Assembly: GCA_024195585.1 (NCBI GenBank)
Contig: SWBL01000192.1
Coordinates: 1 to 64,000, forward strand
Length of the DNA: 64,000 nucleotides
Reading direction: 5' to 3'
Source: Aureobasidium sp. EXF-3400
Taxonomy: Eukaryota; Ascomycota; Dothideomycetes; Dothideales; Saccotheciaceae
The translations under genes and the position numbers were made by a program. Positions 23,540 through 34,544 of this stretch are shown piece after piece. The notes below the pieces were generated by a model. That model saw only the letters and a program-made list of their open reading frames with translations, did not search any database and was not told the origin of the DNA. Positions within the stretch are counted from its first letter, which is position 1; each line of letters begins with the position of its first letter.

Positions 23540-24012
23540 ACGTAAGACTCAACCTCCGCTCTTCTCTTCCATTGCCTAGCTACACTCCTATCTTCAAAGA
23601 GACTGTCAGAAGCATGGTGACTCCTTCTTGGACGGTCAAGAATTTATTTGTCGACCCTAAGCGTCACAATGGCAGTTGTGCGTACCTGTGAACCTTTGCC
23701 TGCGCGATCGATGAGTCTGGGAATGCCAGTTTGCGCTACAAGACCAGCTATCGCGACAACAGCATATACGCAACTCCATCTCGGACAGACGCTTGGATAA
23801 CATGGCTACGATCATTGGCAGAACAGACTTCAGAGCAAGCTGCGAAAGAAAGCTAAGAACTGCATGACACAGCAAATATATTCCGATCACGTTCCAAACA
23901 GGGCGTTGAGTTTCGGCATCTGTTAGCTTCAGCTTGACTCGTGGAGGTACGATCTCCGAAAGGTCCGCCTCGTCATTGTGGATAGATCGACCCTCAAAAA
24001 GCTCTGCCTTTA
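23540..24012 (-). pseudogene. Probable relic of a small membrane-protein gene
   Basis: On the minus strand the frame from about 24012 (just after a TAG that could be an acceptor) to about 23785 reads as plausible protein: a polar N-terminal part (EADLSEIVPPRVKLKLTD), then hydrophobic WNVIGIYLLCHAVLSFLSQLA. Near 23780 the coding look moves to the next frame, where a second hydrophobic helix follows (CVYAVVAIAGLVAQTGIPRL). A single-base frameshift would explain this. No ATG exists in the first frame, and upstream sequence gives no start exon. I read it as a decayed gene, or less likely an unusual spliced gene. Family unknown. Confidence 0.35.
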
Positions 24013-24235
24013 CCTATCCAGGTCGTTGTACTAGATCAATCGCTCATGATCAACGTTTGTGGAAGAAAGTAGCGTACGAATAAGGTATCAAGAAAAGATC
24101 TACGTTCAGCTTGCACTGCGTTTACCTATAGGGCTCTGAACCACCGTCTATGACCACCGACGACGTAAGAAGATCACATTCAAATAAGATGTTTAGATTG
24201 GCCTTTCTTCTTGAATTGCATATTCATATCTAACA

Positions 24236-26178
24236 ATGAGATTATTATTATCGTTATGTGCGCTCGTCGCGACTACTCAAGCCGTCTCGTCACCCTTTGG
24301 TAGTGCAGCATATTCCAAACACTTCGGCCGTGCAGGTACAAATGCAAGTTATGACTGTATGTTTGCCCATCGCAGCTCATGAAAGCACATCTAACAGAAT
24401 TCAGATGTCGTAGTCGGTGGAGGTACTGCTGGCCTTGTGATGGCAACTCGCCTTGCAGAAAACGGAACATATACTGTAGCAGTGGTTGAGGCCGGTGGGT
24501 TCTACGAACTTGAGAATGGCAATTTGACTATTGTTCCGGGCTACTACTCGCAAAACTTGGGCCATCCTTCAGTAGACTGGAATTTCAAGACTACCCCACA
24601 AGTCGGTCTGGAGAACCAGACTTTCGACTATGCTCGCGGAAAGACTCTTGGAGGAAGGTAAGCAATTAAATCGGTCTACTCAAGTGAACACGAGGCTTAC
24701 AGAGTCACAATAGTTCTGCTTTGAACGTTATGGCCTATCATAGGGGAACCAGACAATCGTACGCCTCTTGGGCACATACAGTTGATGATCAATCCTATGC
24801 TTTCGACTCTTTCCTTCCCTTCTTCGAAAAAAGCATCAACTACACAACGCCAAACCAACATCTACGTGCAGCGAATGCCACCATTCCTCCAGCGAATGCT
24901 TCCGCTTTCTCGGGTGCTGATGGCCCTCTCCACGTATCTCATGCTAACTGGGCTACACCCTTCGCATCTTGGGGCCAACTCGCCTTGAGAGAAATCGGTA
25001 TTCTTGATATCCCGGACTTCGAAAGTGGAGAGCTGCTGGGGTCACAGTATGTCCCCGCAACACTTCGCCCAGATGACGAAACACGCAGCACGAGCGAGTC
25101 ATCATATCTTCAGCAATCGCTCGCCGGTGACGACTCACGACTGGAAGTGTTCATACATACCATGGCAAAGAGAATTATCTTCGATTCCAACAAGACCGCG
25201 ACTGGAGTTGTGGTTGAGACAGCTGGCACGCCCTACACTCTGAATGCTACTCGAGAGGTCATCCTATCTGCTGGTGCACTGCAGTCACCACAGCTCCTTA
25301 TGACATCTGGAATTGGCCCAAAATCGACCTTGCAGCAATACAACATCTCGATGATTGCCGACCGACCAGGCGTCGGGTCAAACATGTGGGATCATGTTCT
25401 TTTCCCGGTCATGTATGAAGTAAACCTGGAAACCCAACAAGGCTTAGTCAACACCACCTTCGCCAACGAAGCCGCAATGGAATACAACAAGAACGCAACC
25501 GGCGTACTGACTAACTCAGGAGGTGATTACCTGGGCTGGGAAAAACTGCCAGAGCAGAACTTTGCGCAACTGAGCAACACAACTCAACAAGCACTCTCTG
25601 CTTTCCCTGCTGACTGGCCAAACCTCGAATTTCTGTTAACCAGTTTTCCTCCGAATATGAAAGGAGTTGAGATTTCAGATTCTAAACAGTATGCTTCTGT
25701 TTCGATTGCGCTTATCACGCCGCTTTCTCGTGGAAACATTTCCATATCTTCCAACGACACCACGGATCCCCCGCTTGTCAACCCAGGCTGGCTCAGTAAC
25801 TCCAGCGACGTCGAAGTGGCAGTTCAAGCCGTTAAACGCGGTAGAGATTTCTTCGGTGCCAGCGCAATCCGACCAGTACTCATTGGAGAAGAACTTTTAC
25901 CTGGCAGGAACGTCACCACCGATGCTGAGATTGAAGAGTTTGTGCGACAGTATGTTGCGACGGTGTGGCATGCTTCTTGCACTTGTGCAATGGGCAAGCT
26001 TGACGATCCGATGGCTGTGGTGGATTCAAAAGCTCGTGTTATCGGTGTAAAGTCGTTGCGTGTTGTAGATGCTTCGGCATTCCCATTTTTGCCGCCTGGG
26101 CATCCGCAAGCGACTGTTTATGCGCTTGCCGAAAAGATCGCGGCGGATGTCATTGCTGATGACACCTTCAAAGGATGA
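24236..26178 (+). CDS. Secreted GMC-family FAD oxidoreductase
   Basis: Three exons, 24236-24356, 24405-24657 and 24714-26178, give 612 residues. A signal peptide (MRLLLSLCALVATTQAVS) is encoded by exon 1. The FAD-binding VVVGGGTAG motif straddles the first intron, and the GMC signature 1-like GGSSALN straddles the second. Signature 2-like SAGALQSPQLLMTSGIGP is near the middle. The C-terminal active site has His about 544 (WHASCTCAMG) and His about 588 (PGHPQATVYA). Many N-glycosylation sequons fit secretion. GMC enzymes of this type oxidise alcohols or sugars, passing electrons to oxygen or quinones (aryl-alcohol oxidase, glucose dehydrogenase and similar). The exact substrate cannot be assigned. 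It converges on the hydrophobin gene. Confidence 0.92.
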
Positions 26179-26396
26179 GAAGTAGATTCTTTGTGGGAGG
26201 GACAGACAATCTTCCGGGCATAACTGAGTCATATATATATCAGGATGTTCGATAATGGTCATCGCGGTTAAAAGTCACGAGAGTGGTCAGAATTCTGTGT
26301 AAGAATATGCTTCTTCGATTATTGGGTAGCTACTGTACAAGGAGGTCCTGCCTCACTATCGCCGATTCAAGAGAGTATTTCCCTTGTCAACATAAT

Positions 26397-26817
26397 TTAA
26401 CCAAGGGGAGCACCGCACAGCAGAGCTTGGCCAAGCTGGAAAAAGTGTTAGTCAGGCAATCCTCGAAATACAGCCTGAGACCGGGTGTTTGCAACTTACG
26501 ATGGGAATTGCGCAGCAACGAGCCTGCTGGCCCTCTTCGGCGCAGATGTTGATGAAGTCCTCTGCGCTGGTGGGAGTTGTGGGGGCTGAAGAGAATCGCT
26601 ATCAGTACATGTGATGATGAAGGGCGAAGCTAAGAGCTCATTGCTTACGGTTGGCGCAGTTCAAGTCAGCGAGACCGAGGACATCAGTGGCGCAACATTG
26701 GATGTTGCTGTATGTGCCACTGCAGATGAGAGCAGCCTGGCGAGCAGAGAGGTCGGCAGGGGCTGCAGCGACGAGGGCGCTGCCAATGAAAGCGGAGACG
26801 ATGGTAGAGGCGAGCAT
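26397..26817 (-). CDS. Class II hydrophobin
   Basis: Three small exons, 26649-26817, 26500-26585 and 26397-26435, give 97 residues. Introns are GTAAGC..CAG (63 bp) and GTAAGT..CAG (64 bp). A signal peptide (MLASTIVSAFIGSALVAA) is followed by the eight-cysteine pattern C32-C41C42-C54-C71-C80C81-C92. The inter-cysteine spacings 8, 11, 16, 8 and 10 match class II hydrophobins, the first gap being one shorter than usual. Class II hydrophobins are secreted amphipathic proteins that self-assemble at air-water and hyphal surfaces. The gene is easily missed because no exon exceeds 60 codons. A TATA box lies about 110 bp upstream. Intron positions between C4 and C5 and between C7 and C8 agree with the family. 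Confidence 0.93.
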
Positions 26818-26928
26818 TTTTGCGGTAGATGTGAAGTTGGAAGGTTGGTTTGTAAGAAGAGTGTTGATGTGATTGTATGGAAGGATGATGTGATTGAATG
26901 AGCAGTTTCTGGACGAAAGGTATGCTTC

Positions 26929-26934
26929 TTTATA
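26929..26934 (-). promoter_or_regulatory. TATA box of the hydrophobin gene
   Basis: TATAAA on the minus strand inside GGGTATAAAGAAGC, about 112 bp upstream of the hydrophobin ATG. A strong TATA box suits a highly expressed hydrophobin. Assignment is by position and motif only. Confidence 0.6.
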
Positions 26935-26939
26935 CCCTT

Positions 26940-28037
26940 CCCTTCCTCATGGTCAACTTGATTTTGGTGTGAGCATTCTTCTTGGTCGGACGATCGTCAT
27001 CTCTGTTTTCAGGTCACTGTCGTCCCTTGATGATCAGCTATAACGGGTCGTCTGTCGCTGCCTCTCGAGACGTCCCGTACTGATCAGAGTAGGGGTCAGA
27101 AGCCTGTTAGATTGTTACATCGCAATTGTTGCAAGGATTTGACCAATTGAGATGGAATATCGACCATCATCAGAGAAGCCGCTGACGGTAGCCGGGCGGT
27201 GCATTGCCAGTGAGCCGAATCATCTGACGTTTATATGGTCCCTTAATATATTTTGTGTTCTTGGAATTGGAGGTGGTCTTTGTTCTTAAGGCCGTCGCAT
27301 GACGATGGTTGCACATACGCGAAGAGTGTAGCACTGCCTAGCTCATGCCTAGACGTGGGACAGCTGTCCCGTCCTTTTAGTTTGTTTGAGATTGAAGCTG
27401 ATCGTCAATTCACAACTTCAATTGTGCTTAGATTTGTTGAAAATAGAAACTGCATCGCGGGAACAAGGCGAGGTCGTCGAAGGTAAAGGAGTGGGGAAAC
27501 AAGAAACTCGGCCGCCGCTTGCGCCTTGATTGGACTTGCCGCCTGCGGCTCTCTCCGATCGTCATCAAACTTCTGTCAACAACAAGCCGCTCGAAACTTT
27601 CAAAGTTGGAAAATTGGATGCAGGACGAACGTCATCAGGGGTCGCTACCATTGAGATGTGAAAATCTTCTCGTCTCCAACTCGAACCCGCGTCCTTCGTC
27701 GATACCTCATCAATCCTCGCCGAGTTTGGTGCGACGTCATGGACCGGTCCAATAACTATGTTACAACACTTACTTGATCTTCGCCGCGTAGTCTGTGACT
27801 TCAAAATGTAACAGGGCGCAGGCAAAAATGGCCGCTATCCAGATGATACAATGCTCTGGTCAAGGTAACTAGAAGGATTTTCCTGGCGGCTCGACTCTGG
27901 CGTGTTCTTTCTTGGTGAATTGAACATTGTTTTTCGGTGTTCGATCGCACGCTCGGTTGATCTTCTTGGTCAGGCATGCAGTGAGGTTGCGAGCGAAATG
28001 GCAATCATCTTATTCCCGACAAAGCGCTCATGCAGAA
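26940..28037. other. Intergenic 1.1 kb, no gene seen
   Basis: Upstream region of the hydrophobin and 3' flank of the GT31 gene. Short overlapping frames on both strands have no recognisable motif. An ATTGG (inverse CCAAT) occurs near 27529. Nothing else is supported. Confidence 0.45.
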
Positions 28038-29498
28038 TCAAGAAATCCATTCCTCTCCATTACAATCTTCCGCTTCATCATAGAACCTCTGCACTCGCTC
28101 GAGTATCCAGTCCGATGTGATGTTGGTAGCAGATTGTCCTACGTTAGGTCGAGAGGTTGTCAAACACCTGCTTTCAGCATTCACTTGATACTGAAGGCAA
28201 CTCTTATCTGCCTCGCAGATCACACGACAGCCCTCAAGAGATTCTGCAGGACCTCGGTCATCCTTGCTATGGTTGTCCCAGTCGGTGCGTGGAGAAGTCA
28301 TGCGTGGGAGAGCATAAAGTCTGTATACGTCTCTGTGGCGCAAGAAACTGGTGTTGTTCTATGGACACACGTTAGCAAAGATTGTGTGACGAAGCTAGGT
28401 CTTCGGAGTGCCTAACTGTATCTGACATCCATGCTTTCTCGAAGTCATACAGATCTTGGATCATCGATGCCGAAACGTGGTGGTATGAGACAGTAGGCTG
28501 GCACCACTGCGTTTGATGGTTGTAATTCATGTTTCCGACGTCGTCGCCCTGGAAAATAGGCCAGGCACGTGTCAATGACGTGCCGGAGTCCTTGAGGGCT
28601 TTTCCAAGTACACAATCTCCAGCCCAATGGTCTTCAGTAAAATCTTCGTACTCTCTCTGGTGAGCTTGGTAGTGAGATACCACCTTCTCGAGAGCGGGGC
28701 GAGAGATGATGTATCCATTGCCTCCTTGACCAAATTCTACGTCGCCGATAAGAATTTGTCCTCCGATATAGTATGGTTTGGTCGAGTCAAGATGGGATAA
28801 GTAGACTAACAAAGTCTGCCAAAATATGAATGTGTCAGGCTCAACAAATATGTACCATTTTTTGTCTGGGAATTCATAAAAAGTCCGATTGACCATTGGA
28901 AGAAACTTGAACTTGTCCAGCTTCCTAGTCACAGATTAGTTTTCGTTGCAACATCTTTGAACTGATGCCCGTACCAGCCTGGATTTTTGGCCTTTCCGGT
29001 TCCAAGGTCGAGCCAAATCGATTGCCCGCTCAATTCGTCTTGCTGTAGTACTGATCTGCCGTCCTGCTTTAGTCGTCGCCAAAGTTCGAAGTCTGGACTT
29101 TTCTCTTTCAGGTGTGAATCTACACTCTCCAGAGCATCAATCACGTGACGGTTCTCAAAGTCTTCTTCGTAGTCAGAGAAGATGATGCTATCAGGATAGC
29201 GTAGTAAAGTTGTGGCCAGATGAATAGGCAGCTTGTCCTGAAGCTCGGTCGAGCCGGTCCTCATGACGACAAGCGTATCATTCGCTCCAGGAAGATCTTT
29301 GGAGTCAAGACCATGCGACAAGGTTTTGTAGTCGCTGTGGATTATTCGCTTTTCCAAGCGGGCGAACAGAGGCAGATTGAACCACAAAAGAACAAAACCA
29401 ACACATACACAAATCGCGCGGAGATAAGCTTGTGACCTTCGCCGCGAGAACACCAGGATGGGCTCTAGAAATCTCAATGAATGATCCGTAGCGAGCAT
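28038..29498 (-). CDS. Golgi type II glycosyltransferase, GT31/fringe-like
   Basis: Three exons, 28975-29498, 28417-28924 and 28038-28358, close in frame to 450 residues. A single N-terminal membrane anchor (AICVCVGFVLLWFNLPLFA, about residues 28-46) gives a type II topology. The catalytic part has the acidic EPD-type metal and sugar-nucleotide motif (YIFVEPDTFIFW) and fringe-like GGNGYIISRPAL, then DHWAGDCVLG, as in fungal GT31 proteins. The last exon adds the cysteine-rich tail (GCRVICEADKSCLQY) that normally closes these fungal enzymes and is PAN-like. A stop in the middle intron makes it look split in two without splicing. Donor and acceptor sugars are unknown. It is probably involved in glycoprotein or wall glycan synthesis. 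Confidence 0.85.
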
Positions 29499-30528
29499 TT
29501 CGAAAGAAGCGTGATGAGAGACGGAAGAAGTTCGTGCCTTGAGATTGAAATACGCGATTGCTTGGACTCTTGGTCGAAATTTGAAGAGTGGCCTTGCAAA
29601 GCCCAGTTCGAGCTGATAAGTGACAGGACGGACATAGTGTCAGGAGATAGATGCCCTAGAAATTAGGACAGCGGCGCAGACACTCTTCGGTGACCGGCAG
29701 CACCCAACGCCAAGGGGGCTCCAACAATAGAGACGTGCAGAAACAATTTCATCACCATCACACAGTCAGCGGCTATATCGCAGACGCATATCCGTATATG
29801 TACCGGGACGGTTGTCCAATCACAGGGCTTATAGAGCCGCCGCAAAAATTTGTTGCCTCTAAACAAGGATCACATATTGAACAAGGCGTCCCGCGAACCG
29901 CGTCTTCGGATCTACACGTGTTCTCGGAGAAACCGAGCGTCTTGTCTCTTTGTAAGCGCAAGCGCTGTGCTTGTCGATGAGTGCGACTGTGGTGAGTGTA
30001 CAACTGATGACTTGCGATGTAGGCGACAAAGTCGTCAAGGCTACGGAAGTTGCTGTGCACGACGTTCCCCTTCCGAATGTGGACCGTGCCTCGTCATGAC
30101 TGCCAAGATGGCAACCTCACTCCTCTGGCAACAAAGAACCCCCCTTTCAACCAATCTTCCTGCGTGTTGAACCTGTCTAGAACAACACTCACATAATGAG
30201 GCTGGACGCGTCAAGCTGCAGATGTCATACCCTGGCCTACTGCAATGCAGCTGCGCGATATTTGCAAATACGAACCGAAGCTTTCTGGAATATGGTGATG
30301 CTGTTTGAAGATAAGTGAATATGCAGTTAAGCGCGCCATACAGGTCAGCTCGATAGCCGCTCGACTTCTTCTCCTCGGTAAATTGAAGCCTGGCCTGGTG
30401 CATCAAATCCCCAATGTAGTGCTGGCAGAGACCCAGATAGACCAGGTCTTGAACTGCCAACGAAGAATCTCGTACTTAGTCCTCCCATCTGCCTCTACAT
30501 CCTGTTTGCGATCAGACTAGCTCTCGCA
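29499..30528. other. Divergent intergenic region
   Basis: About 1 kb between the GT31 start (minus) and the surface-protein start (plus), so it should contain both promoters. Frames inside are short, overlapping and without recognisable motifs. Confidence 0.45.
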
Positions 30529-31716
30529 ATGTCTCACTCCAGCTTCTACAGGAGTGTAGCATACACATTGTTGTTTCTCAGTTCTACTGTTGTTCGAGGC
30601 CAGACCACTACTCAGCTGTCGCCGGCACCATCATATTCCGACGGTATCTTCACCAGTCCGAACACCGCTGCTACCCAAATCTTTGACAAGGGAATCGATA
30701 TCAACATTACCTGGGCTACATCTTACGACAGTGTCAATCTGTACCTCATAAATGGAGTGAACTATGGTGCTTCAAAGGGACTAACACGTAATTTTGCTCA
30801 ATTCTCCTTGATTTCTGTCAGCTACTGATACTTTGCAGTTGGTACTACGGATACATTCTTTGTGTGGACGGTCGATGACTATGGCAACAACTCGTTGCCT
30901 TTCTCGTTTCGAGCCGTCAATGCCGAAGGCACCGTGGACGAGCAAGCAGGGGGCGGCTTTTATACAGGCCAATTCTGGATCCGCGATGATACCGTGGCGC
31001 CTCCATCGAGCACTCCAATCACCACAACGACTACCTCGCCGATGACTACACCTGCTACAACGACTAGTCCAACAAGCATCCCGCCTACCACGATGACGGT
31101 TACCGCGACGCCTTCGCAGACGACGACTTCACAGACCACGAGTTCAACATCTCGCGCAACTCCAAGTATAATAGCACCTACTACTACTGCTCCTACCACC
31201 ACCGATCGTTCTACTAAGAATTCGCCATCTACTTCCACGAAAACCTCTGCTGGTCTATCCTCAGAACCATCGTCAGAATCCTCCGCAGCGTCAATGTCAG
31301 GTTCCTCTCAGTCTTCTACTGAGCCACCTGCACTCGCAACGAACACATCAGCAATGTCTCCCGCCAATATGCAGAGTGCTTCCGGTCCTTCTACTGGTAC
31401 GATAGCTGGTATAGTCGTTGGAGCGGTAGCCGTGCTTGCCCTCATCATCGGCGCATCCCTCTTCTTCCGGAGGCAGCGAAGACCTTCGGCATCGTCACGC
31501 CAACTAGATCTGATGGAGATACAGATGGCTCAAGAGGGTCACTCGGGAGTCAGTAAGCCAGTTTATACTCTTCGAGATCCTTCCTGGGATTCATCGGTCC
31601 AGAAAAGACCAGCAGAACTTGCAGAAGATGACGTCGTGGAGCTGCCAAACTATCGCTCCTTTCGTCCGCATGAGCTGCCTAACTATCGCTCGTCTCATCC
31701 GCATGAGTTGCAATAA
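30529..31716 (+). CDS. Ser/Thr-rich single-pass surface protein
   Basis: Exons 30529-30787 and 30839-31716 (51-bp intron) give 378 residues. A signal peptide (MSHSSFYRSVAYTLLFLSSTVVRG) precedes a compact ectodomain of about 120 residues (ITWATSYDSVNLYLING.., DTFFVWTVDDYG). A long Thr/Ser/Pro mucin-like stretch of about 130 residues follows, then one membrane helix (IAGIVVGAVAVLALIIGASLFF), basic stop-transfer RRQRR and a cytosolic tail of about 80 residues. This is the topology of wall-stress sensor-like proteins, although no WSC cysteines are present. The tail ends in a tandem ELPNYRSxxPHELPNYRSxxPHEL motif. Homologous proteins are frequent in Pezizomycotina; a sensor or adhesion role is inferred only from architecture. 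Confidence 0.8.
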
Positions 31717-32247
31717 TCCGTTCCCTTTCTTTGGTGGCATAGTGTTTCATAGATCACTACTCTGTGCCTTCGGTGCACTTTTCTCTTCTCCGATAGATGA
31801 ACATATATCTCGATATTCAACTCGTTTGGTGCTGTCAGAAATCTCCACGCAAGCAAGAAGAGCACGAGCACAAGTTCGCGAGAAATCCTCATGACAAGAG
31901 TGTCCTGGCTTGCGCTACTGCCCGACCGACTGGTCTGGTAATATCGCGACACCAGTCTCAGGGGCGGCTATGTCCAACAGTAACGATCACTAGATTGAGG
32001 TGCAACGATTCATGAGGGGTGGAAGAAATGATTGCCTGCGAAGCGCCGAAGCAAAACGGAATAAATGAGTTGATCCGCTCTGTGCCGCTGAAGGTGTTGG
32101 TCCAAGTCTACTCGAGCCCTATCATTACCATCCGATCGTAACAGCACCACCTAGGGACAATGCACAACGAAGTTACGGCTTTCTCTTATATCAGGGCAAG
32201 TTGTGCTAGTGCCATGACATTCCATTTTTTGTCGACTCAAGAAGATC
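31717..32247. other. Intergenic, no gene seen
   Basis: About 530 bp between two plus-strand genes, likely the 3' UTR of the surface protein and the promoter of the GH47 gene. No supported feature. Confidence 0.45.
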
Positions 32248-34007
32248 ATGGCAAGACTTGCGAGAAGTGGCTCCATAGGTATGGCGTTCAAGGTCGCTTT
32301 CGTGTTCTGTATAATTACAACTCTCTGCATTCTGAGCTCACTTCGATCCACCCACTCGCGAGAGTTTTGGATTGGTACGATAAGGCCTCACGCTTGGTGC
32401 GAACAGGATGAACTAAGTCGTACAGAGCACAAATCGGGTTTTCCATCACCAACTCAGACCGCTAGAAAACAAGCAGTCGCAGCCGCTTTCCAACATGCCT
32501 GGGATGGGTATACCAAACACTGCTTCGGCCACGATACTTTACATCCTGTAACCAATACCTGTGAGGACGACTTCGGTGGCTACGGTGCAACAGCCATTGA
32601 CTCCTTGTCAACCGCAATCATGTTCGGCAACGAAAAAGTGACTGTCCAAATTTTGGAGTTCATTGCAACTCTTGATCTCAAGGTAGTAAAAGGCGGTACT
32701 CGGATCCAAGTTTTCGAAGTCACTATTCGACACTTCGCCGCTATGATCTCGGCCTGGGATTTGTTACATGGTCCGTTTTCTCACATGGCTACGGATCCAG
32801 ATCTCAGGAATGCATTGTACGCCCAGATGATAATAATGGGAGATATACTCAGCTGTGCTTTCGACAGCCCGAGTGGCATTCCTTGCGAATGGGTTGATCC
32901 TGCTTTGTGTCAATCAGACAAAGGGACCCAGAATACCATCGCTGGTGTCGGAACAGTAATATTGGAGTTTGCAAGATTGTCAGATATCACCGGTAACCGT
33001 AAATACGCGATTCTGGCAGAAAAAGCGGAGAATCATCTACTGAACCCACAGCCAGCATCCGGCGAGCCGTATCCGGGGCTTCTCGGTTCTTTTGTCAGCG
33101 TAGAGACAGGACACATCATAGGCTCTCAAGGTAGCTGGGGTGCCCTTTCGGATTGTAAGATTCGATTATCACCACTCCTGAGCTATAGACTGACAACTCA
33201 TAGCTTTCTACGAATACCTGCTCAAAGCATATCTATATAACAGCGATCTCTATGGCTTCTATCTGGAACGATGGCTGATTGCAGCAGACTCGACAATACG
33301 CTCAATCGGATCACACCCCTACGGACATCTTGAGTGGACTTTACTGCCATCTTGGAACGGAGCTAGTTTACAAAAATCACTGGAATCACTATCTTGGTTT
33401 GCCGGTGGTAGCTTCATCCTCGGAGGCATGGTAACAGATAATCAGACTCTCGTGGACTATGGCCTCTCCATTGCAGATGCAGCAGGTGCAATATATGAAT
33501 CAACACGGACTGGTCTCGGAGGAGAGTTCGTGACCTGGAGTACGTCCTGTGAAGCCAGTGAGAGTAATCCCTGCGATCCGAAGGACGCCATCCGGATCTC
33601 TGATGGCCGCTTCCGGTTACGACCAGAGGTCCTGGAGACGTGGTACTATGCCTACCGAGCTACAAAGGACGAGAAGTACAGAGACTGGATTTGGGCTGCC
33701 TTCGAAGCTATAAACCGCTACTGCCGAACAGAAACCGGCTTCAGTTCGATCACCAACGTTGATGCTCCTGGAGGAGGTAGTAAAGGTGACGTACAGGAAA
33801 GCTTTGTGTTTGCCGAGGTGATGAAATATGTTTACCTTGCACATCTGGAGGTAAGTATTTGCCTTCTCGCAACTGTCAGTCGTATGGGATCCCTGACAGC
33901 GTTAGGATGCAGCATATCATGTTCAAGACAGTAGAACTGGTATCAAGAACACGTGGGTCTTCAATACGGAAGCCCATCCATTACGTGTCGCTGGTCCACC
34001 GCGATAG
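32248..34007 (+). CDS. GH47 alpha-1,2-mannosidase (class I)
   Basis: Three exons, 32248-33154, 33204-33850 and 33906-34007, give 551 residues. An N-terminal hydrophobic anchor (AFVFCIITTLCILSSL) suggests a type II Golgi/ER protein. GH47 landmarks appear in order: DDFGGYGATAIDSL, FEVTIRHFAAMISAWDLL, the catalytic-acid region DSFYEYLLKAYL (created by splicing), RPEVLETWYYAYR with its Glu, ESFVFAEVMKYVYL and the terminal Ca-binding FNTEAHPL. GH47 enzymes trim Man9 N-glycans, so a role in N-glycan processing is expected. By eye, the usual HLxCF segment before FAGG reads SLSWF, so one conserved cysteine seems to be missing. The start at 32248 precedes the anchor. Confidence 0.88.
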
Positions 34008-34544
34008 TCTGATTCTTCTCATGGTTTCGGATAATAATTCTGAGTATTAGCAAGATCGTTGTCGAGATAGTAACAGCAAATGACTGAGAGGACGGTGCAT
34101 GTTTGCTATAGGTCCAAGCTCGTGAGTCCGATGTTGGGAACATCTTGCTTTAACCTTATAGTCAGGGTCCTTCAAGATCAACTAATGTACGCATCACATT
34201 GCTTAAACGTCTTTAGGGCAGTAAAAACTGATCTGCTTCAAAACTTGAGCAAAAAAGCAATGATGACGTAACATTTTCCATGCTTTGACTACTTTAGGAT
34301 AACGGATCTTTTTGTGTTCAGGACATTTTCGGAACTTGCACCGAAACACAAAGATGAGATCGTAGTCTGCTTTACAGGCTATGAGAAGCAAATGACTATA
34401 GGTGATCGTCTCGGGCGGGCCCTTGCAGGTCACCCAAGTCAGAACGTCTTTCAATCTTGTTGACTTTCTTCCATCCTTTACGAAGACTCCAAATCAGCCT
34501 CTTCAATCTAACAGAACAAGATCGCCGCATAAGGTTGTGGTGTT
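34008..34544. other. Intergenic, no gene seen
   Basis: About 540 bp, AT-rich, upstream of the DHA1-like transporter and presumably its promoter. No supported feature. Confidence 0.45.
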
